Origin: Solirubrobacterales bacterium
Lineage (GTDB): Bacteria; Actinomycetota; Thermoleophilia; Solirubrobacterales; Solirubrobacteraceae
DNA length: 43,340 nucleotides
Assembly (NCBI GenBank): GCA_003138355.1
Contig: PLFX01000024.1
Span: 119,031-162,370, forward strand
Direction of reading: 5' to 3'
Shown here: positions 33,187-41,988 of the stretch, one piece after another
Layout of the letters: the number at the start of each line of letters is the position of its first letter
Numbering within the stretch: the stretch's first letter is position 1
Notes under the pieces: model-generated
Databases searched by the model: none
What the model was told of the DNA's origin: nothing
The model's input: only the letters and a program-made list of their open reading frames with translations
Made by a program: the position numbers and the translations under genes

Positions 33187-33872
33187 TCCGGCCTCCGGCT
33201 GGTGGTTGCGTCTAGCGGCCGCTGGCCATAGACGTTTTGGTAGCGGTCATACAGAGCATCGATGTCGTCCTGACCGAGTGCGAGCGGCTCGCCGAGTGTG
33301 CACGCGAGCAGGACCGTCCGCGCGACGTCCTCGCACATGATGGCCGCCTTGACCGCGTCGCGAGCGCTCCTGCCGATCGTGAACACGCCGTGATTGCGCA
33401 TCAACACCGCCGGCGAGCGATGGCCCTCGAGCGTCGCAACGACGCCGATGCCGATCTCCTCGCCGCCGATTCGAGCAAACGGGCCAATCGGGATCTCGCC
33501 GCCGAACTCGTCGGCCATCGCCGTCAGCACGCAGGGAATCGCACGGTTGCAAGCAGCCCACGCCGTGGCGTACGGGCTGTGCGTGTGCACGACGCCACCG
33601 ACATGGTCGAGTGAGCGGTACACGTAGAGGTGGGTCGCAGTGTCACTGGAGGGCGCGAGGTCTCCTTCGAGCACATTCCCGGCAAGGTCGACGACGACCA
33701 TCTTCTCGGCCGTCAGCTCGTCGTAGCCGAGTCCGCTCGGCTTGATCACGACGATGTCCGCGCCGGGCACGCGCATCGAGACATTGCCGCTGGTCCAGGC
33801 AACGAGCCCGTTGCGCGGCAGCTCCGCGTGCAACTCGGCGAGCTGTGCTCGCGCCTCGTCGATCACGCTCAC
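33183..33872 (-). CDS. araD: L-ribulose-5-phosphate 4-epimerase
   Basis: Converts L-ribulose 5-phosphate to D-xylulose 5-phosphate. The protein is 229 aa from a GTG that overlaps the araB stop. Class II aldolase-type zinc ligands are His96 and His98 in VVHTHSPYATAWA and His161 in RNHGVF. Further family blocks are AWTSGNVSMRVPG, KPSGLGYDELT and PSSDTATH (Asp77, catalytic). A C-terminal YDRYQNVYGQ is also typical. Confidence 0.95.
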   Translation of the reverse strand: MSVIDEARAQLAELHAELPRNGLVAWTSGNVSMRVPGADIVVIKPSGLGYDELTAEKMVVVDLAGNVLEGDLAPSSDTATHLYVYRSLDHVGGVVHTHSPYATAWAACNRAIPCVLTAMADEFGGEIPIGPFARIGGEEIGIGVVATLEGHRSPAVLMRNHGVFTIGRSARDAVKAAIMCEDVARTVLLACTLGEPLALGQDDIDALYDRYQNVYGQRPLDATTSRRPE

Positions 33873-35542
33873 AGAGGCACCGTCTCGCGAGCGTTGACTT
33901 GCTCGCGGATGCGCTTGAGCCCGTGGAGCAACTCGACGTGCTCCCGCCCCAGGCTGTCGTGGAGCTCGCGGTAGAGCCGGTAGACGTCCTCGTAGATCGA
34001 GACGGCCTTGGGGTCCGGCTCATAGGTTGCGCCGACTCCAGGCGAGAGGGCTTCGATCGCCTCCATGATGTCGCCGAACCCGCCCGCCTCGCGCCCCGCC
34101 GCGACCGCCCCGAAGAGGGCGGCGCCGCGCGCCGGGATCAGGGTGGAGGCGGGGACAACGACGCGCCGGCCACTCGTATCCGCCAGCAGCTGCATTGTCA
34201 GCGGGCTCTTCTCGGCGATGCCGCCGCACGCGACGATCTGCTCGAGACGCAACCCGTGGTCCTCGAAGTTGTCCATGATCCGACGGCTGCCGAAGGCGAT
34301 CGATTCGAGGAGGGTGCGATAGATCTCAGCCGGCTGCGTGCGAAGCGTGAGCCCGGCGATGACGCCGCTGAGATCTGCGTCAGCGAGGATCGTGCGGTTG
34401 CCGTTCCACCAGTCCAGCGCGAGCATGCCAGTCGACCCCGGGCGAACCTGCGCCGCTTCGCGCTCGAGCTCGGCGTAGCGCGTCCCGTTGCGGTCGGCGT
34501 CGAACAGGCCGACAAACCACGCGAGCATGTCGCCTACGGCGGGCTGGCCTGATTCGTAGCCGTACATACCGGGAAGAACGCCTTCCTTGACGACGCCGGT
34601 GATTCCCGGCACGAGGACCTGGTCGTCGTGCACGACGACGTCGCAGATGGATGTGCCGATGACGATCACGAAGGTCGTCGGATCGGTGACGCCGCAGCCA
34701 GGCGTCGAGACGAACGAGTCGACATTGCCCACGGCGATCGCGACCGAGGTGTTCAGGCCGAGCCTGGCGGCGACCTCCTCGCGCAGCGTCCCGGCGGCAG
34801 TGCCGAGCGCAAAGAACTCTGTCCCGAGCTTGGCCGCCGGATCGTCGAAGCCGGGATAGGCAGCCGTGAAGTAGTCGACCGGCGGCAGCCCGTCGTCGGG
34901 TGACCAGAGCGCCTTGTACCCCGCTGAGCAGGCCGCGCGCCGTTCGTTGCCGCTCATGTACCAGACGATCCAGTCGAGCGCCTCGATGAAACGCGCACTC
35001 TCCTCGTAGACCTCGCGATCCTCGAGCCAGATCTGGATCAGCTTGGGGAAATACCACTCGGAGGAGATCTTGCCGCCGTAGCGCGCGATGAACGGTTCGC
35101 TGCGCTCGTGCGCGACCTCGTTGAGTCGATCAGCGACGTATTGCGCCGCGTGGTGCTTCCATAGCTTGGGCCAGGCGTGCGGGTGCGAGCGCCACTGGTC
35201 AAGGCGGCAGAGCGGCGTGCCATCCGCCGCGACCGGCAGCACCGTGCAACACGTGAAGTCGACACCGATGCCGATGACCTCGCCCGAATCGATGCCGGCC
35301 GTCGCGATCGCCGCCGGCACCCCCCGGTCCACGACGAGCTGCCAGTCGTCCGGATCCTGGAGAGCCCAGTCATAGGCAAGCGACTCGCGCGTCGACGGGA
35401 GCACGCGGTCGATAACGAGGCTTGGATACGGCACAACCTCGCAGGAGAGCTCGGCTCCGCCGTGGAGATCGAGGACCACGACGCGTCCCGACTCGGTGCC
35501 GAAATCGATCCCGATCGCATATGCCCGTTGGTGCTCAGGCAC
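33869..35542 (-). CDS. araB: Ribulokinase
   Basis: Phosphorylates L-ribulose with ATP. The protein is 557 aa from the GTG at 35542, which follows GAGGAAGAG; the frame runs on to 35590 inside the promoter element. Family motifs are the N-terminal phosphate-1 loop YAIGIDFGTESGRVVVLDL, the substrate segment GIGVDFTCCTVLP, GNVDSFVSTPGCG, and the adenosine motif CGGIAEKSPLTMQLLADTSGR. It is the first gene of the arabinose operon. The promoter upstream carries the 33-bp element shared with the sugar importer. Confidence 0.94.
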   Translation of the reverse strand: MPEHQRAYAIGIDFGTESGRVVVLDLHGGAELSCEVVPYPSLVIDRVLPSTRESLAYDWALQDPDDWQLVVDRGVPAAIATAGIDSGEVIGIGVDFTCCTVLPVAADGTPLCRLDQWRSHPHAWPKLWKHHAAQYVADRLNEVAHERSEPFIARYGGKISSEWYFPKLIQIWLEDREVYEESARFIEALDWIVWYMSGNERRAACSAGYKALWSPDDGLPPVDYFTAAYPGFDDPAAKLGTEFFALGTAAGTLREEVAARLGLNTSVAIAVGNVDSFVSTPGCGVTDPTTFVIVIGTSICDVVVHDDQVLVPGITGVVKEGVLPGMYGYESGQPAVGDMLAWFVGLFDADRNGTRYAELEREAAQVRPGSTGMLALDWWNGNRTILADADLSGVIAGLTLRTQPAEIYRTLLESIAFGSRRIMDNFEDHGLRLEQIVACGGIAEKSPLTMQLLADTSGRRVVVPASTLIPARGAALFGAVAAGREAGGFGDIMEAIEALSPGVGATYEPDPKAVSIYEDVYRLYRELHDSLGREHVELLHGLKRIREQVNARETVPL

Positions 35543-35576
35543 GGTGCGCGGTCTCTTCCTCGACGGACGCCGCCAC

Positions 35577-35609
35577 CATTGCAAACGCATCTAAGCATAC
35601 GTATGCAGT
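35577..35609 (-). repeat. 33-bp promoter/operator element, araB copy
   Basis: This 33-bp stretch is repeated base for base in inverted orientation at 36892-36924. Read toward araB it contains the 12-bp palindrome GCATACGTATGC (35595-35606) and the -10-like TTAGAT (35589-35594). Both copies face their genes in the same way. A LacI-family regulator gene lies between the two copies and probably binds both. Confidence 0.85.
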
Positions 35610-35618
35610 TCCCGTCCA
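35589..35618 (-). promoter_or_regulatory. araBDA promoter with operator in the spacer
   Basis: TGGACG (35613-35618) and TTAGAT (35589-35594) are 18 bp apart on the minus strand, and GCATACGTATGC lies inside the spacer. Transcription would start near 35582, about 40 bases before the araB GTG. Confidence 0.65.
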
Positions 35619-35639
35619 GTTGCGTGCCCGCCACACTGT

Positions 35640-36707
35640 TCAGCCCTCGTGAGGGGGTGGCGCAGTCGATGCTCGCACGATGAGCTTGGGCTTGTAAACG
35701 AGCCGCGGAATGCTGTCTGGGACCCGCCCGATCGCAAACCGTACGCCGGCCGTAACGATGCGCTCCACAGGCATCTTGAGCGTCGTGAGACTCGGGACGG
35801 TCGCGGCCGCAAACGGGATGTCGTCGAAGCCGACAATCGACAGTTGCGCCGGCACGGCGACGTCGTGCACGAAGGCAGCGTGGATCACGCTCACCGCGAT
35901 GATGTCCGTCGCCGCGAAAACCGCCGTAGGTGGCTCAGGCAGTGCCATTAGCTCGCAGAGCGCGTCGCCCGCGCCGTCGACGGTGTTGGGGACGTGCCGG
36001 ATGTATCGGCCGCCGAGCGGAATCCGTGCACGGACGAGGTAATCCCGGTAAGCGCCCTCGCGCTCACGGATGTCCCCGAGCACGTCCGGGCCCAGGAAGG
36101 CGATGCGCCGGTGCCCCAATCCAGTGAGATGTCCCAGCGCGGCTCGCACGCCGCTGCGGTTGTCGACGCTGACCGTCGGAAAGCCGAGACTGGGACCTTC
36201 CGACCCGTGCCACAGAGCGACGACGGGCACGTGACAGCTGTGGAGATCGTCGAGCAGCCGCGGCTCCTCGCGCAGATCGCCGAGCAGCACGATCGCGTCG
36301 CACTGACGTGCCTCGAGCACCGCGGTGAGGGCCATCGCCTCGTCCGCGGTCGCAAGCGCGTGGCCGAGCACGACCGAGTAACCGTGGGCCTTCGCCTTCA
36401 GCGAAAGCATCTCGATCGCACCGGCAAAGAAGGGATCGGTGATGTCGCGTACGACAGCGCCGAGCAGCATCGTCGGCGCGCCTCGCAACGAGCGGGCGAA
36501 CGGGTGCGGCTGATAGCCCATCTGCTCGGCAATCGCACGCACACGCTCACGCGTCTCATCGGATACGCGGATCAGCACAGGCGCGTCATTGAGGATGCGC
36601 GACACCGTGCTCTGGGCCACGCCGGCCGTTTCCGCGATGTCCTTCATCGTCGGCGCCCGGTGGCGGGATCGATCGAATGGGGCAGCGGTGCCGCGACGGT
36701 TGCTCAT
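35640..36707 (-). CDS. LacI-family transcriptional regulator
   Basis: A 355-aa DNA-binding regulator. The HTH is TMKDIAETAGVAQSTVSRILND (about residues 20-41), followed by the hinge SDETRERVRAIAEQMGYQPHPFARSLRGAPT. The effector domain is a periplasmic-binding-protein-like fold (LGAVVRDITDPFFAGAIEML, TVSVDNRSGVRAALGHLTGLGHRRIAFLG, FAATDIIAVSVIHA and VGFDDIPFAAATVPSLTTLKMP). The start ATG at 36707 is chosen; an ATG at 36647 begins exactly at the HTH. It is placed between araBDA and the sugar importer, each of which has the GCATACGTATGC operator. Arabinose or a derivative is the likely effector. Confidence 0.92.
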   Translation of the reverse strand: MSNRRGTAAPFDRSRHRAPTMKDIAETAGVAQSTVSRILNDAPVLIRVSDETRERVRAIAEQMGYQPHPFARSLRGAPTMLLGAVVRDITDPFFAGAIEMLSLKAKAHGYSVVLGHALATADEAMALTAVLEARQCDAIVLLGDLREEPRLLDDLHSCHVPVVALWHGSEGPSLGFPTVSVDNRSGVRAALGHLTGLGHRRIAFLGPDVLGDIREREGAYRDYLVRARIPLGGRYIRHVPNTVDGAGDALCELMALPEPPTAVFAATDIIAVSVIHAAFVHDVAVPAQLSIVGFDDIPFAAATVPSLTTLKMPVERIVTAGVRFAIGRVPDSIPRLVYKPKLIVRASTAPPPHEG

Positions 36708-36803
36708 CTGCTTTTGGCGCCACAGCAACAGGTCATGGAACTAGCTCTCGCGCTACCGGTTTCGTTGCCGGAATCCACTTGTGCCGGACCGCGCCGGAGA
36801 TTA

Positions 36804-36815
36804 TCGCTTGAGCGA
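36804..36815. promoter_or_regulatory. Near-palindrome beside a GATAAT box upstream of lacI
   Basis: TCGCT and AGCGA arms lie around TG, overlapping a minus-strand -10-like GATAAT (36800-36805). This could be the promoter of the regulator gene with an own operator. The match to the 12-bp arabinose palindrome is poor, so the binder is unknown. The rest of the gap 36708-36882 shows no gene. Confidence 0.3.
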
Positions 36816-36882
36816 AAAGGTAGGAGGTTTGCACCCCAAAACACGTAGGAAGATAGCCGTTCGTTCGGTTTGTAGACCCTGG

Positions 36883-36912
36883 TTGACGGCGACTGCATAC
36901 GTATGCTTAGAT
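36883..36912 (+). promoter_or_regulatory. Sugar importer promoter with operator in the spacer
   Basis: TTGACG (36883-36888) and TTAGAT (36907-36912) are 18 bp apart, and GCATACGTATGC fills 36895-36906 between them. The arrangement is the same as in the araB promoter. A leader of about 100 bases precedes the ATG at 37020. Confidence 0.68.
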
Positions 36913-36924
36913 GCGTTTGCAATG
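36892..36924 (+). repeat. 33-bp promoter/operator element, importer copy
   Basis: Identical to 35577-35609 in inverted orientation, so both copies point toward their own operon. The identity covers the operator, the -10 box and about 12 bases downstream, and a weaker match continues upstream through GACGG and the -35 box. The two copies flank the LacI-family gene at a distance of about 1.3 kb. Confidence 0.85.
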
Positions 36925-37019
36925 CCTTGGTCGGCTTGTGGTGGGTGGAAAAGGAGCGGGCGCTGCATGCGTAGTCGCGGGGTTCTTTGCGCCCCAACAC
37001 CTGAGCGAGCGGCAGCGCG

Positions 37020-38603
37020 ATGAGCGTGATCGTCAAACGCGCGCGCGCCGCGGCCGCCTTGGCCTCGGACAGGACTGCCGAGGAGTACGCCCCCGCTCGC
37101 TACGAAGCGCGCACGATCACGAAGTCGTTTGGTGGCGCGAACGCCCTCACGGGCGCCTCGGTCACAATCGAGCCCGGTGAGATCCACACGCTGGTCGGCG
37201 AGAACGGCGCCGGCAAGTCGACGATGCTCAAAGTGATGGCGGGAATCCATCCGCAGGACTCGGGCGACCTCGTCCTCAACGGCACGCACCTGCGCGGCCT
37301 GACACCGCGCACGGCAATCGGTCACGGCATCTACCTCGTGCCGCAGGAGCCGTCGCTGATGCTCACGCTGTCGGCGCTCGAGAACCTCTTCGTCGGCATC
37401 ATCCCGCGCGGGTCGATGGCCTTCTCGGTTGACTGGAAGGCGATGGAGAGTAGTGCCGGGGCCTACTTCCAGCAGGTTGGGCTTCACATCGACCCGTGGG
37501 CGCCCGCCTCGCAGCTCTCAATCGCCGAGCAGCAGCTGCTCGAATGCGCTCGAGCGCTTGCGCACCGCTGCAACGTGATCTTCTTCGACGAGCCGACCTC
37601 GCCGCTGACGGCGCGCGAGGCGGATGTCCTGTTCGAGCTGATGCGCCGTCTGCGTGAGCGCAACTTCACGATCGCCTTCATCAGCCATCGCCTCGAAGAG
37701 GTGCTGGCGATCAGCGACCGCATCACGGTTCTGCGCGACTCGCGAGTCGTCGCACACTTCGACAATCCGAAGCAGACCTCGCACAGGCAGCTCGTCGAGG
37801 CGATGGTCGGGCACGAGATCGCCGTACGCCAGCGTCGCCAGCGCGACCTGTCGGGCGCCGAGGCGGTGCTCGAGCTCAAAGACCTCGGTGCTCCGGACGG
37901 GGCCTTCGCCGACATCAGCTTCATGGCCCGCCGTGGCGAGGTGCTGGGGCTCGCCGGACTGGTCGGCAGCGGTCGCACCGAGACCGCGGAATCGGTGTTT
38001 GGGATGCGCAGGGCAAGCGGCACCGTCCTGCTCGCCGGTAAGCCTTACGCTCACCGCAGCCCGTCGAGCTCGATCGAGTCCGGTCTGATCTACCTGCCTG
38101 AGGATCGCGGGCACAACGGCGTCTTCGCCAACGTTGAGGTGGTGCGCAACATCACGGCGGCGTTCGTGCCGCACCTCCCCAAGCGCGGGCAGCTGCTCCA
38201 CCCGCGAGCCGAGGTGGAGGTCGCCGAGAAGGCAGCCAGGCGGACCCGCGTCGTCGCTCCTTCGCTCGATGTGCCGATGAAGGCCCTGTCGGGCGGCAAC
38301 CAGCAGCGCGCGATGTTCGCGCGCTGGCTGCTCGCCGAGCCCAAAGTGGCGATCTTCGACGAGCCGACGCGCGGCGTGGACGTCGGGGCAAAGGTCGACA
38401 TCTACGGGATCATCGACACGATCAGCGACAGCGGCGTCGCCGTCGTGATGATCTCCTCCGAGCTCGAGGAGCTCGTGCTTCTGTGCGACCGCGTGCTCGC
38501 GATCTACGAAGGGCGGATCGTCGGTGAGGTCACGGGCGACGAGATCACGCTGGAGCGGCTCGGCGCAATGGTCGTTGGCGGTGGGGCAAGTGAGCGCGAC
38601 TGA
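37020..38603 (+). CDS. Sugar ABC transporter ATPase (RbsA/AraG-like, two domains)
   Basis: A 527-aa double ATPase energising a CUT2-type sugar importer. The N-terminal domain has Walker A VGENGAGKST (about 59-68), LVPQEPSLMLTLSALENL, a degenerate signature LSIAEQQLLECARALA, Walker B VIFFDEPTS and switch FISHRLEE. The C-terminal domain has a degenerate Walker A GLVGSGRTETA, as usual in this family, then LSGGNQQRAMFARWL and VAIFDEPTRGVDVGAK. It is the first gene of the importer operon and overlaps the first permease gene by 14 bases. The shared promoter element points to L-arabinose as substrate. Confidence 0.93.
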   Translation: MSVIVKRARAAAALASDRTAEEYAPARYEARTITKSFGGANALTGASVTIEPGEIHTLVGENGAGKSTMLKVMAGIHPQDSGDLVLNGTHLRGLTPRTAIGHGIYLVPQEPSLMLTLSALENLFVGIIPRGSMAFSVDWKAMESSAGAYFQQVGLHIDPWAPASQLSIAEQQLLECARALAHRCNVIFFDEPTSPLTAREADVLFELMRRLRERNFTIAFISHRLEEVLAISDRITVLRDSRVVAHFDNPKQTSHRQLVEAMVGHEIAVRQRRQRDLSGAEAVLELKDLGAPDGAFADISFMARRGEVLGLAGLVGSGRTETAESVFGMRRASGTVLLAGKPYAHRSPSSSIESGLIYLPEDRGHNGVFANVEVVRNITAAFVPHLPKRGQLLHPRAEVEVAEKAARRTRVVAPSLDVPMKALSGGNQQRAMFARWLLAEPKVAIFDEPTRGVDVGAKVDIYGIIDTISDSGVAVVMISSELEELVLLCDRVLAIYEGRIVGEVTGDEITLERLGAMVVGGGASERD

Positions 38604-39666
38604 AGCTTCGGCCGGCAAGCTAGCGGTGGACGAACCCCGGCGCGCCCCACTGCTTAGCCGCACGCTGCGCCGGCGCGAGCCGATGCTGGTCGTCGTGACG
38701 CTCGCGATCTTTGGGCTCACGTCCGCGGCGCAGCCCCACTTCGCGCTGCAAGGAAACATCTCGTTCCTCCTCGCCAGCGCCATGCCGTTGGCCGTGGTCG
38801 CGGTCGGCGAGACGGTCGTGATGCTTGTGCGCGGGATCGATCTGTCCGTGGCGCCGGTTCTCGGGATCGCTGCGGTCTCGACGGGCTTCATCGCCCAAGA
38901 CTCCCACGTCTCGGTGCTGTCGATGCTGCCACTAGCGCTCGCGATCGGCATCGGCCTGGGGTTCGTGAACGGGCTGTTCGTGACCTATGCGCGGATCCCG
39001 CCGATCATCGCAACGCTCGGCACCTTCACCGTCTACGGCGGGATCGAGCAGCTCATCTGCAACTCGCGGACGGTCGTGACGCTGCCAACCTCGTGGATCA
39101 ACCTCGGCACACACGACTTCCTCCCCGATGTCCCCTACATCCTGGTCCCGGGAGTGCTCGTCACGATTGCCATGGCGCTCATCCTCTGGCGGACGCGCTG
39201 GGGACGCTCGATCTACGCCTTCGGCGCCAATGCCGAGGCCGCCTTCCGCGCCGGGATTCGCGTGAAGGCGATCGAGATCTCGGCCTACACGGTGTGCGGG
39301 ATGCTGGCTGGGCTCGCTGGACTGATCTACGTCGTGCAGGTCGGCTCGGCCGGCTACAACACCGGCAGCGAGATCTCGATCCAGCTCCAGGCGATCGCGT
39401 GCGGGCTGATCGGCGGCACGACGCTGACCGGCGGCAAGGGCGGCGTGGTCGGCAGCTTCTTCGCGGCGATCTTCCTCACGGTCGCGCTCGAAGGGGTGAT
39501 CGTCGCGGGCATCGCCTACCAATGGCAGTCGGCCGGCGTCGGCGTGCTGCTGCTTGTGGCGATCCTGATCGACGCCTACCAGAACCGGCAGGGAAGGTCC
39601 GTAAGCGAGGCGCTGCGCTCTGTGCTCGGCGGCCATAAACCCGTTCAGCAAGAGGCCTCGTCGTGA
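38590..39666 (+). CDS. Sugar ABC transporter permease 1 (CUT2/RbsC-like)
   Basis: A 358-aa membrane protein from the GTG at 38590, inside the end of the ATPase gene; an in-frame GTG at 38581 is an alternative. Family blocks are GETVVMLVRGIDLSVAPVLGIAAV, IPPIIATLGTFTVYGGI, GRSIYAFGANAEAAFRAGIRV (coupling loop) and LQAIACGLIGGTTLTGGKGGVVGSF. About nine or ten hydrophobic segments are present. It pairs with the second, different permease that follows. Confidence 0.9.
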   Translation: MSATEASAGKLAVDEPRRAPLLSRTLRRREPMLVVVTLAIFGLTSAAQPHFALQGNISFLLASAMPLAVVAVGETVVMLVRGIDLSVAPVLGIAAVSTGFIAQDSHVSVLSMLPLALAIGIGLGFVNGLFVTYARIPPIIATLGTFTVYGGIEQLICNSRTVVTLPTSWINLGTHDFLPDVPYILVPGVLVTIAMALILWRTRWGRSIYAFGANAEAAFRAGIRVKAIEISAYTVCGMLAGLAGLIYVVQVGSAGYNTGSEISIQLQAIACGLIGGTTLTGGKGGVVGSFFAAIFLTVALEGVIVAGIAYQWQSAGVGVLLLVAILIDAYQNRQGRSVSEALRSVLGGHKPVQQEASS

Positions 39667-40766
39667 GTGTTGTCGCCGAGACCCAACACGTAGTGCGCCG
39701 TCGCCGCTTCGACACCGACGACCGCTGGATGATCTCGCTTGTCGTCCTGCTCGTCGCAGAGCTCCTCTACTTCAACTTCGGCATTTCGACCTTCTGGGGT
39801 GGGGGATGGGGCACCTCGTACAGCTTCCTCGGCTACGGCGAAAGCTTCCTGTTCACGTCGATGATCGCGCTCGGCGTCATGTTCGTGATCTTCACCGGCG
39901 ACATCGACCTGTCCGTCGGGTACATGGCGGCCTTCGCCGGCATCATGATGGCCGAGTTCCACATCGGCGGCATGAATATCTGGATCGCCACCGTGCTCTC
40001 GATCGCGCTCTGCGCCGTGATCGGCCTGATCCAGGGATTGGTGATCACGTACTTCAAGCTCGAGTCGCTGCTCGTGACACTCGCGGGCGGATTCATCCTC
40101 AATAGCGCCGCAGTGGCCTGGGAGGGCCCCGTCCCGCCCTACGGCTTCCCGCACAGCTACGACTCGGCGCTCGGCAGCGGCGACATCTCCGGGACGATCC
40201 AGATCCCCAACCAGCTGATCGTCTTCGCCGTCCTGGCGGTCATCGCGACGCTGGTCGTTCACCGCACGCGCTTCGGCCGCCAGCTCGTCCTCGTCGGGCA
40301 TAACCGTCAAGCGGCCGCCTACGCCGGCGTGCGCGTCTCGGCCACGCGCGTCAAGGCCTTCGTTCTCTCAGCGACCTTCTCCGCCGTCGCCGGCATGTGC
40401 ATCGCCGCGAACTACGGCACCGCTCGCGACGACCTCGCGCCCACGCTGCTCCTCACGGCGATCACTTGCGTCGTCCTCGGCGGCGTCGACATCTTCGGCG
40501 GCGGCGGCCGCGTGCCGGGCGTGATCATCGCGACATTCGTCATGGGCTGGCTGGCGCCAGGCCTGCTGCAAGACAACGTCAACGACACCTGGGCCACCCT
40601 CATCGCGCCAGGCACGCTGCTTCTCGCCGCGCTCACCATCAAGGGCATAGTCGACCGCCGGCAGGGGGTCAGCTTTCGCGCGAAAACCCTGGCGCGGTTC
40701 GGACCGGGGAGCCCCACGAGCGCACACGCCGACGCGGGCGACGCGCCCGGTACCGGCGCGACGTGA
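39663..40766 (+). CDS. Sugar ABC transporter permease 2 (CUT2/RbsC-like)
   Basis: A 367-aa membrane protein from a GTG overlapping the previous stop (GTGA). It shares the family blocks ALGVMFVIFTGDIDLSVGYMAAFAG, LESLLVTLAGGFILNS, GRQLVLVGHNRQAAAYAGVRV and LLLTAITCVVLGGVDIFGGGGRVPGV. A hydrophilic, Ala/Gly-rich tail follows the last helix. Two unlike permeases with one double ATPase, as in LsrCD or RhaPQ importers, differ from the single-permease AraFGH arrangement. Confidence 0.9.
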   Translation: MSVVAETQHVVRRRRFDTDDRWMISLVVLLVAELLYFNFGISTFWGGGWGTSYSFLGYGESFLFTSMIALGVMFVIFTGDIDLSVGYMAAFAGIMMAEFHIGGMNIWIATVLSIALCAVIGLIQGLVITYFKLESLLVTLAGGFILNSAAVAWEGPVPPYGFPHSYDSALGSGDISGTIQIPNQLIVFAVLAVIATLVVHRTRFGRQLVLVGHNRQAAAYAGVRVSATRVKAFVLSATFSAVAGMCIAANYGTARDDLAPTLLLTAITCVVLGGVDIFGGGGRVPGVIIATFVMGWLAPGLLQDNVNDTWATLIAPGTLLLAALTIKGIVDRRQGVSFRAKTLARFGPGSPTSAHADAGDAPGTGAT

Positions 40767-40830
40767 ACCGAGTAACGCTAGAACTTGTCACGATCAGAAA
40801 ATCACGAGATGGAGGTAGAGAGGAGTAACT

Positions 40831-41928
40831 GTGTTGCACTCAATCCGTAAGCTGCGTACGCGTGGCCGGATCGCTCTTGCGACCGGTGGCGTTGCCGTGC
40901 TTGCTGCGGGTGCCGCGTTCGGCACCATTAGTACGACGACCGCCAGCGCGAAGGGCGGCTGCATCAAGATGCTGCTGGAGTTCAAGCTCCAGGGCCTGCC
41001 AGTGTTCGAGGCGAACCTGAAGGGCGCAGATCAGTACGCGAAGACGTTCAATATTTGCAAGCCGACCTATGGTGGGCCGGCGAGCGCTTCGGCGACCGGC
41101 CAGGTCAGCGACATTCAGGCGGCCATCGCGGCGCACGTCAAGGTCATCGCGATGACCTCGGACGACCCGCAGGTCCCGGCGACGGCTCTCCAGTCGGCGA
41201 TGAAGGCCGGCATCAAGGTCGTTACGTTCGACTCGGACGTCCCGAGCGCGCGTAACTTCTTCATCCAGGACACCGCGTACAACACGATCGCCGCAGGCGT
41301 TCTCAAGGCGGCGGTGAAGTTCGCGGGATCGTCGTCGACGATCGGGATCATGTCCTCGACGCCTGACGCCACGATCCAGCTCGCCTGGATTGGCGCGATG
41401 GAATCCTACGCGAAGACGAACTACCCGCAGCTCAACGGCGGGAACTTCGGCCAGATCATCGGCTACGGCCAGTCCGTCACCGCGACCTCGCTGACCGCGG
41501 CTGAGTCGATGATTCACTCGAACCCGACCATCAAGGCGATCATCCCGATCGACGGCGCAGCCGTCGTCGGTACCGCTGAGGCCGTTTCTGACCTCAGCGA
41601 CTCTGGCAAGATCGGCGTCTTCGGCATCGGCGACCCCGCGCCGAACGCGACGTACTACGCCAATGGGTCGATGCAGGGCTTGTTCCTTTGGAACGAGATC
41701 GGCCAGGGCGCGCTGATCGACTGCGTCTCTGAGCTGGCAGTTGAGAACAAGATCAAGGCCGGCACCACGTTCACGTGCCCGGGCGTTAATTGGAAGTCAC
41801 TGAACGCTCCTGGCAAGTGGACCGTTGCAAAGGCTGCGAGCAAGACAACGGGCGCTACGAAGAACACGATCATCTTCTCGGGTCCGCTGGAATTCACTCC
41901 TTCCAACTACAAGCAGTACAACTTCTAA
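40831..41928 (+). CDS. Sugar ABC transporter substrate-binding protein
   Basis: A 365-aa exported binding protein. The GTG start at 40831 lies a few bases after AGAGAGGAG. The signal segment GGVAVLAAGAAFGTISTTTASA (about residues 18-39) is followed by a type-1 periplasmic-binding fold: VSDIQAAIAAHVKVIAMTSDDPQ, ALQSAMKAGIKVVTFDSDVPS, TIGIMSSTPDATIQLAWIGAM and IKAIIPIDGAAVVGTAEAV. It has Cys at positions near residues 44 and 75 and two more near the C-terminus. L-arabinose is the likely ligand from the regulon context. A decayed copy lies at 42939. Confidence 0.9.
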   Translation: MLHSIRKLRTRGRIALATGGVAVLAAGAAFGTISTTTASAKGGCIKMLLEFKLQGLPVFEANLKGADQYAKTFNICKPTYGGPASASATGQVSDIQAAIAAHVKVIAMTSDDPQVPATALQSAMKAGIKVVTFDSDVPSARNFFIQDTAYNTIAAGVLKAAVKFAGSSSTIGIMSSTPDATIQLAWIGAMESYAKTNYPQLNGGNFGQIIGYGQSVTATSLTAAESMIHSNPTIKAIIPIDGAAVVGTAEAVSDLSDSGKIGVFGIGDPAPNATYYANGSMQGLFLWNEIGQGALIDCVSELAVENKIKAGTTFTCPGVNWKSLNAPGKWTVAKAASKTTGATKNTIIFSGPLEFTPSNYKQYNF

Positions 41929-41937
41929 GAAGCTAAT

Positions 41938-41967
41938 CGGCCGGCTCTGTAAGGGCAGAGCCGGCCG
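41938..41967 (+). terminator. Hairpin directly after the binding-protein gene
   Basis: CGGCCGGCTCTG and CAGAGCCGGCCG pair over 12 bp around a 6-base loop, 9 bases after the stop. No U-run follows. It may protect the abundant binding-protein message or end it together with the next hairpin. Confidence 0.6.
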
Positions 41968-41988
41968 GTGGTTCCATCTCTCTCATGC

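Noticed and set aside
37960-38000. Degenerate second Walker A of the sugar ATPase considered as an inactivating mutation
   Set aside because: A non-canonical second nucleotide site is normal in RbsA/XylG/AraG-type ATPases.
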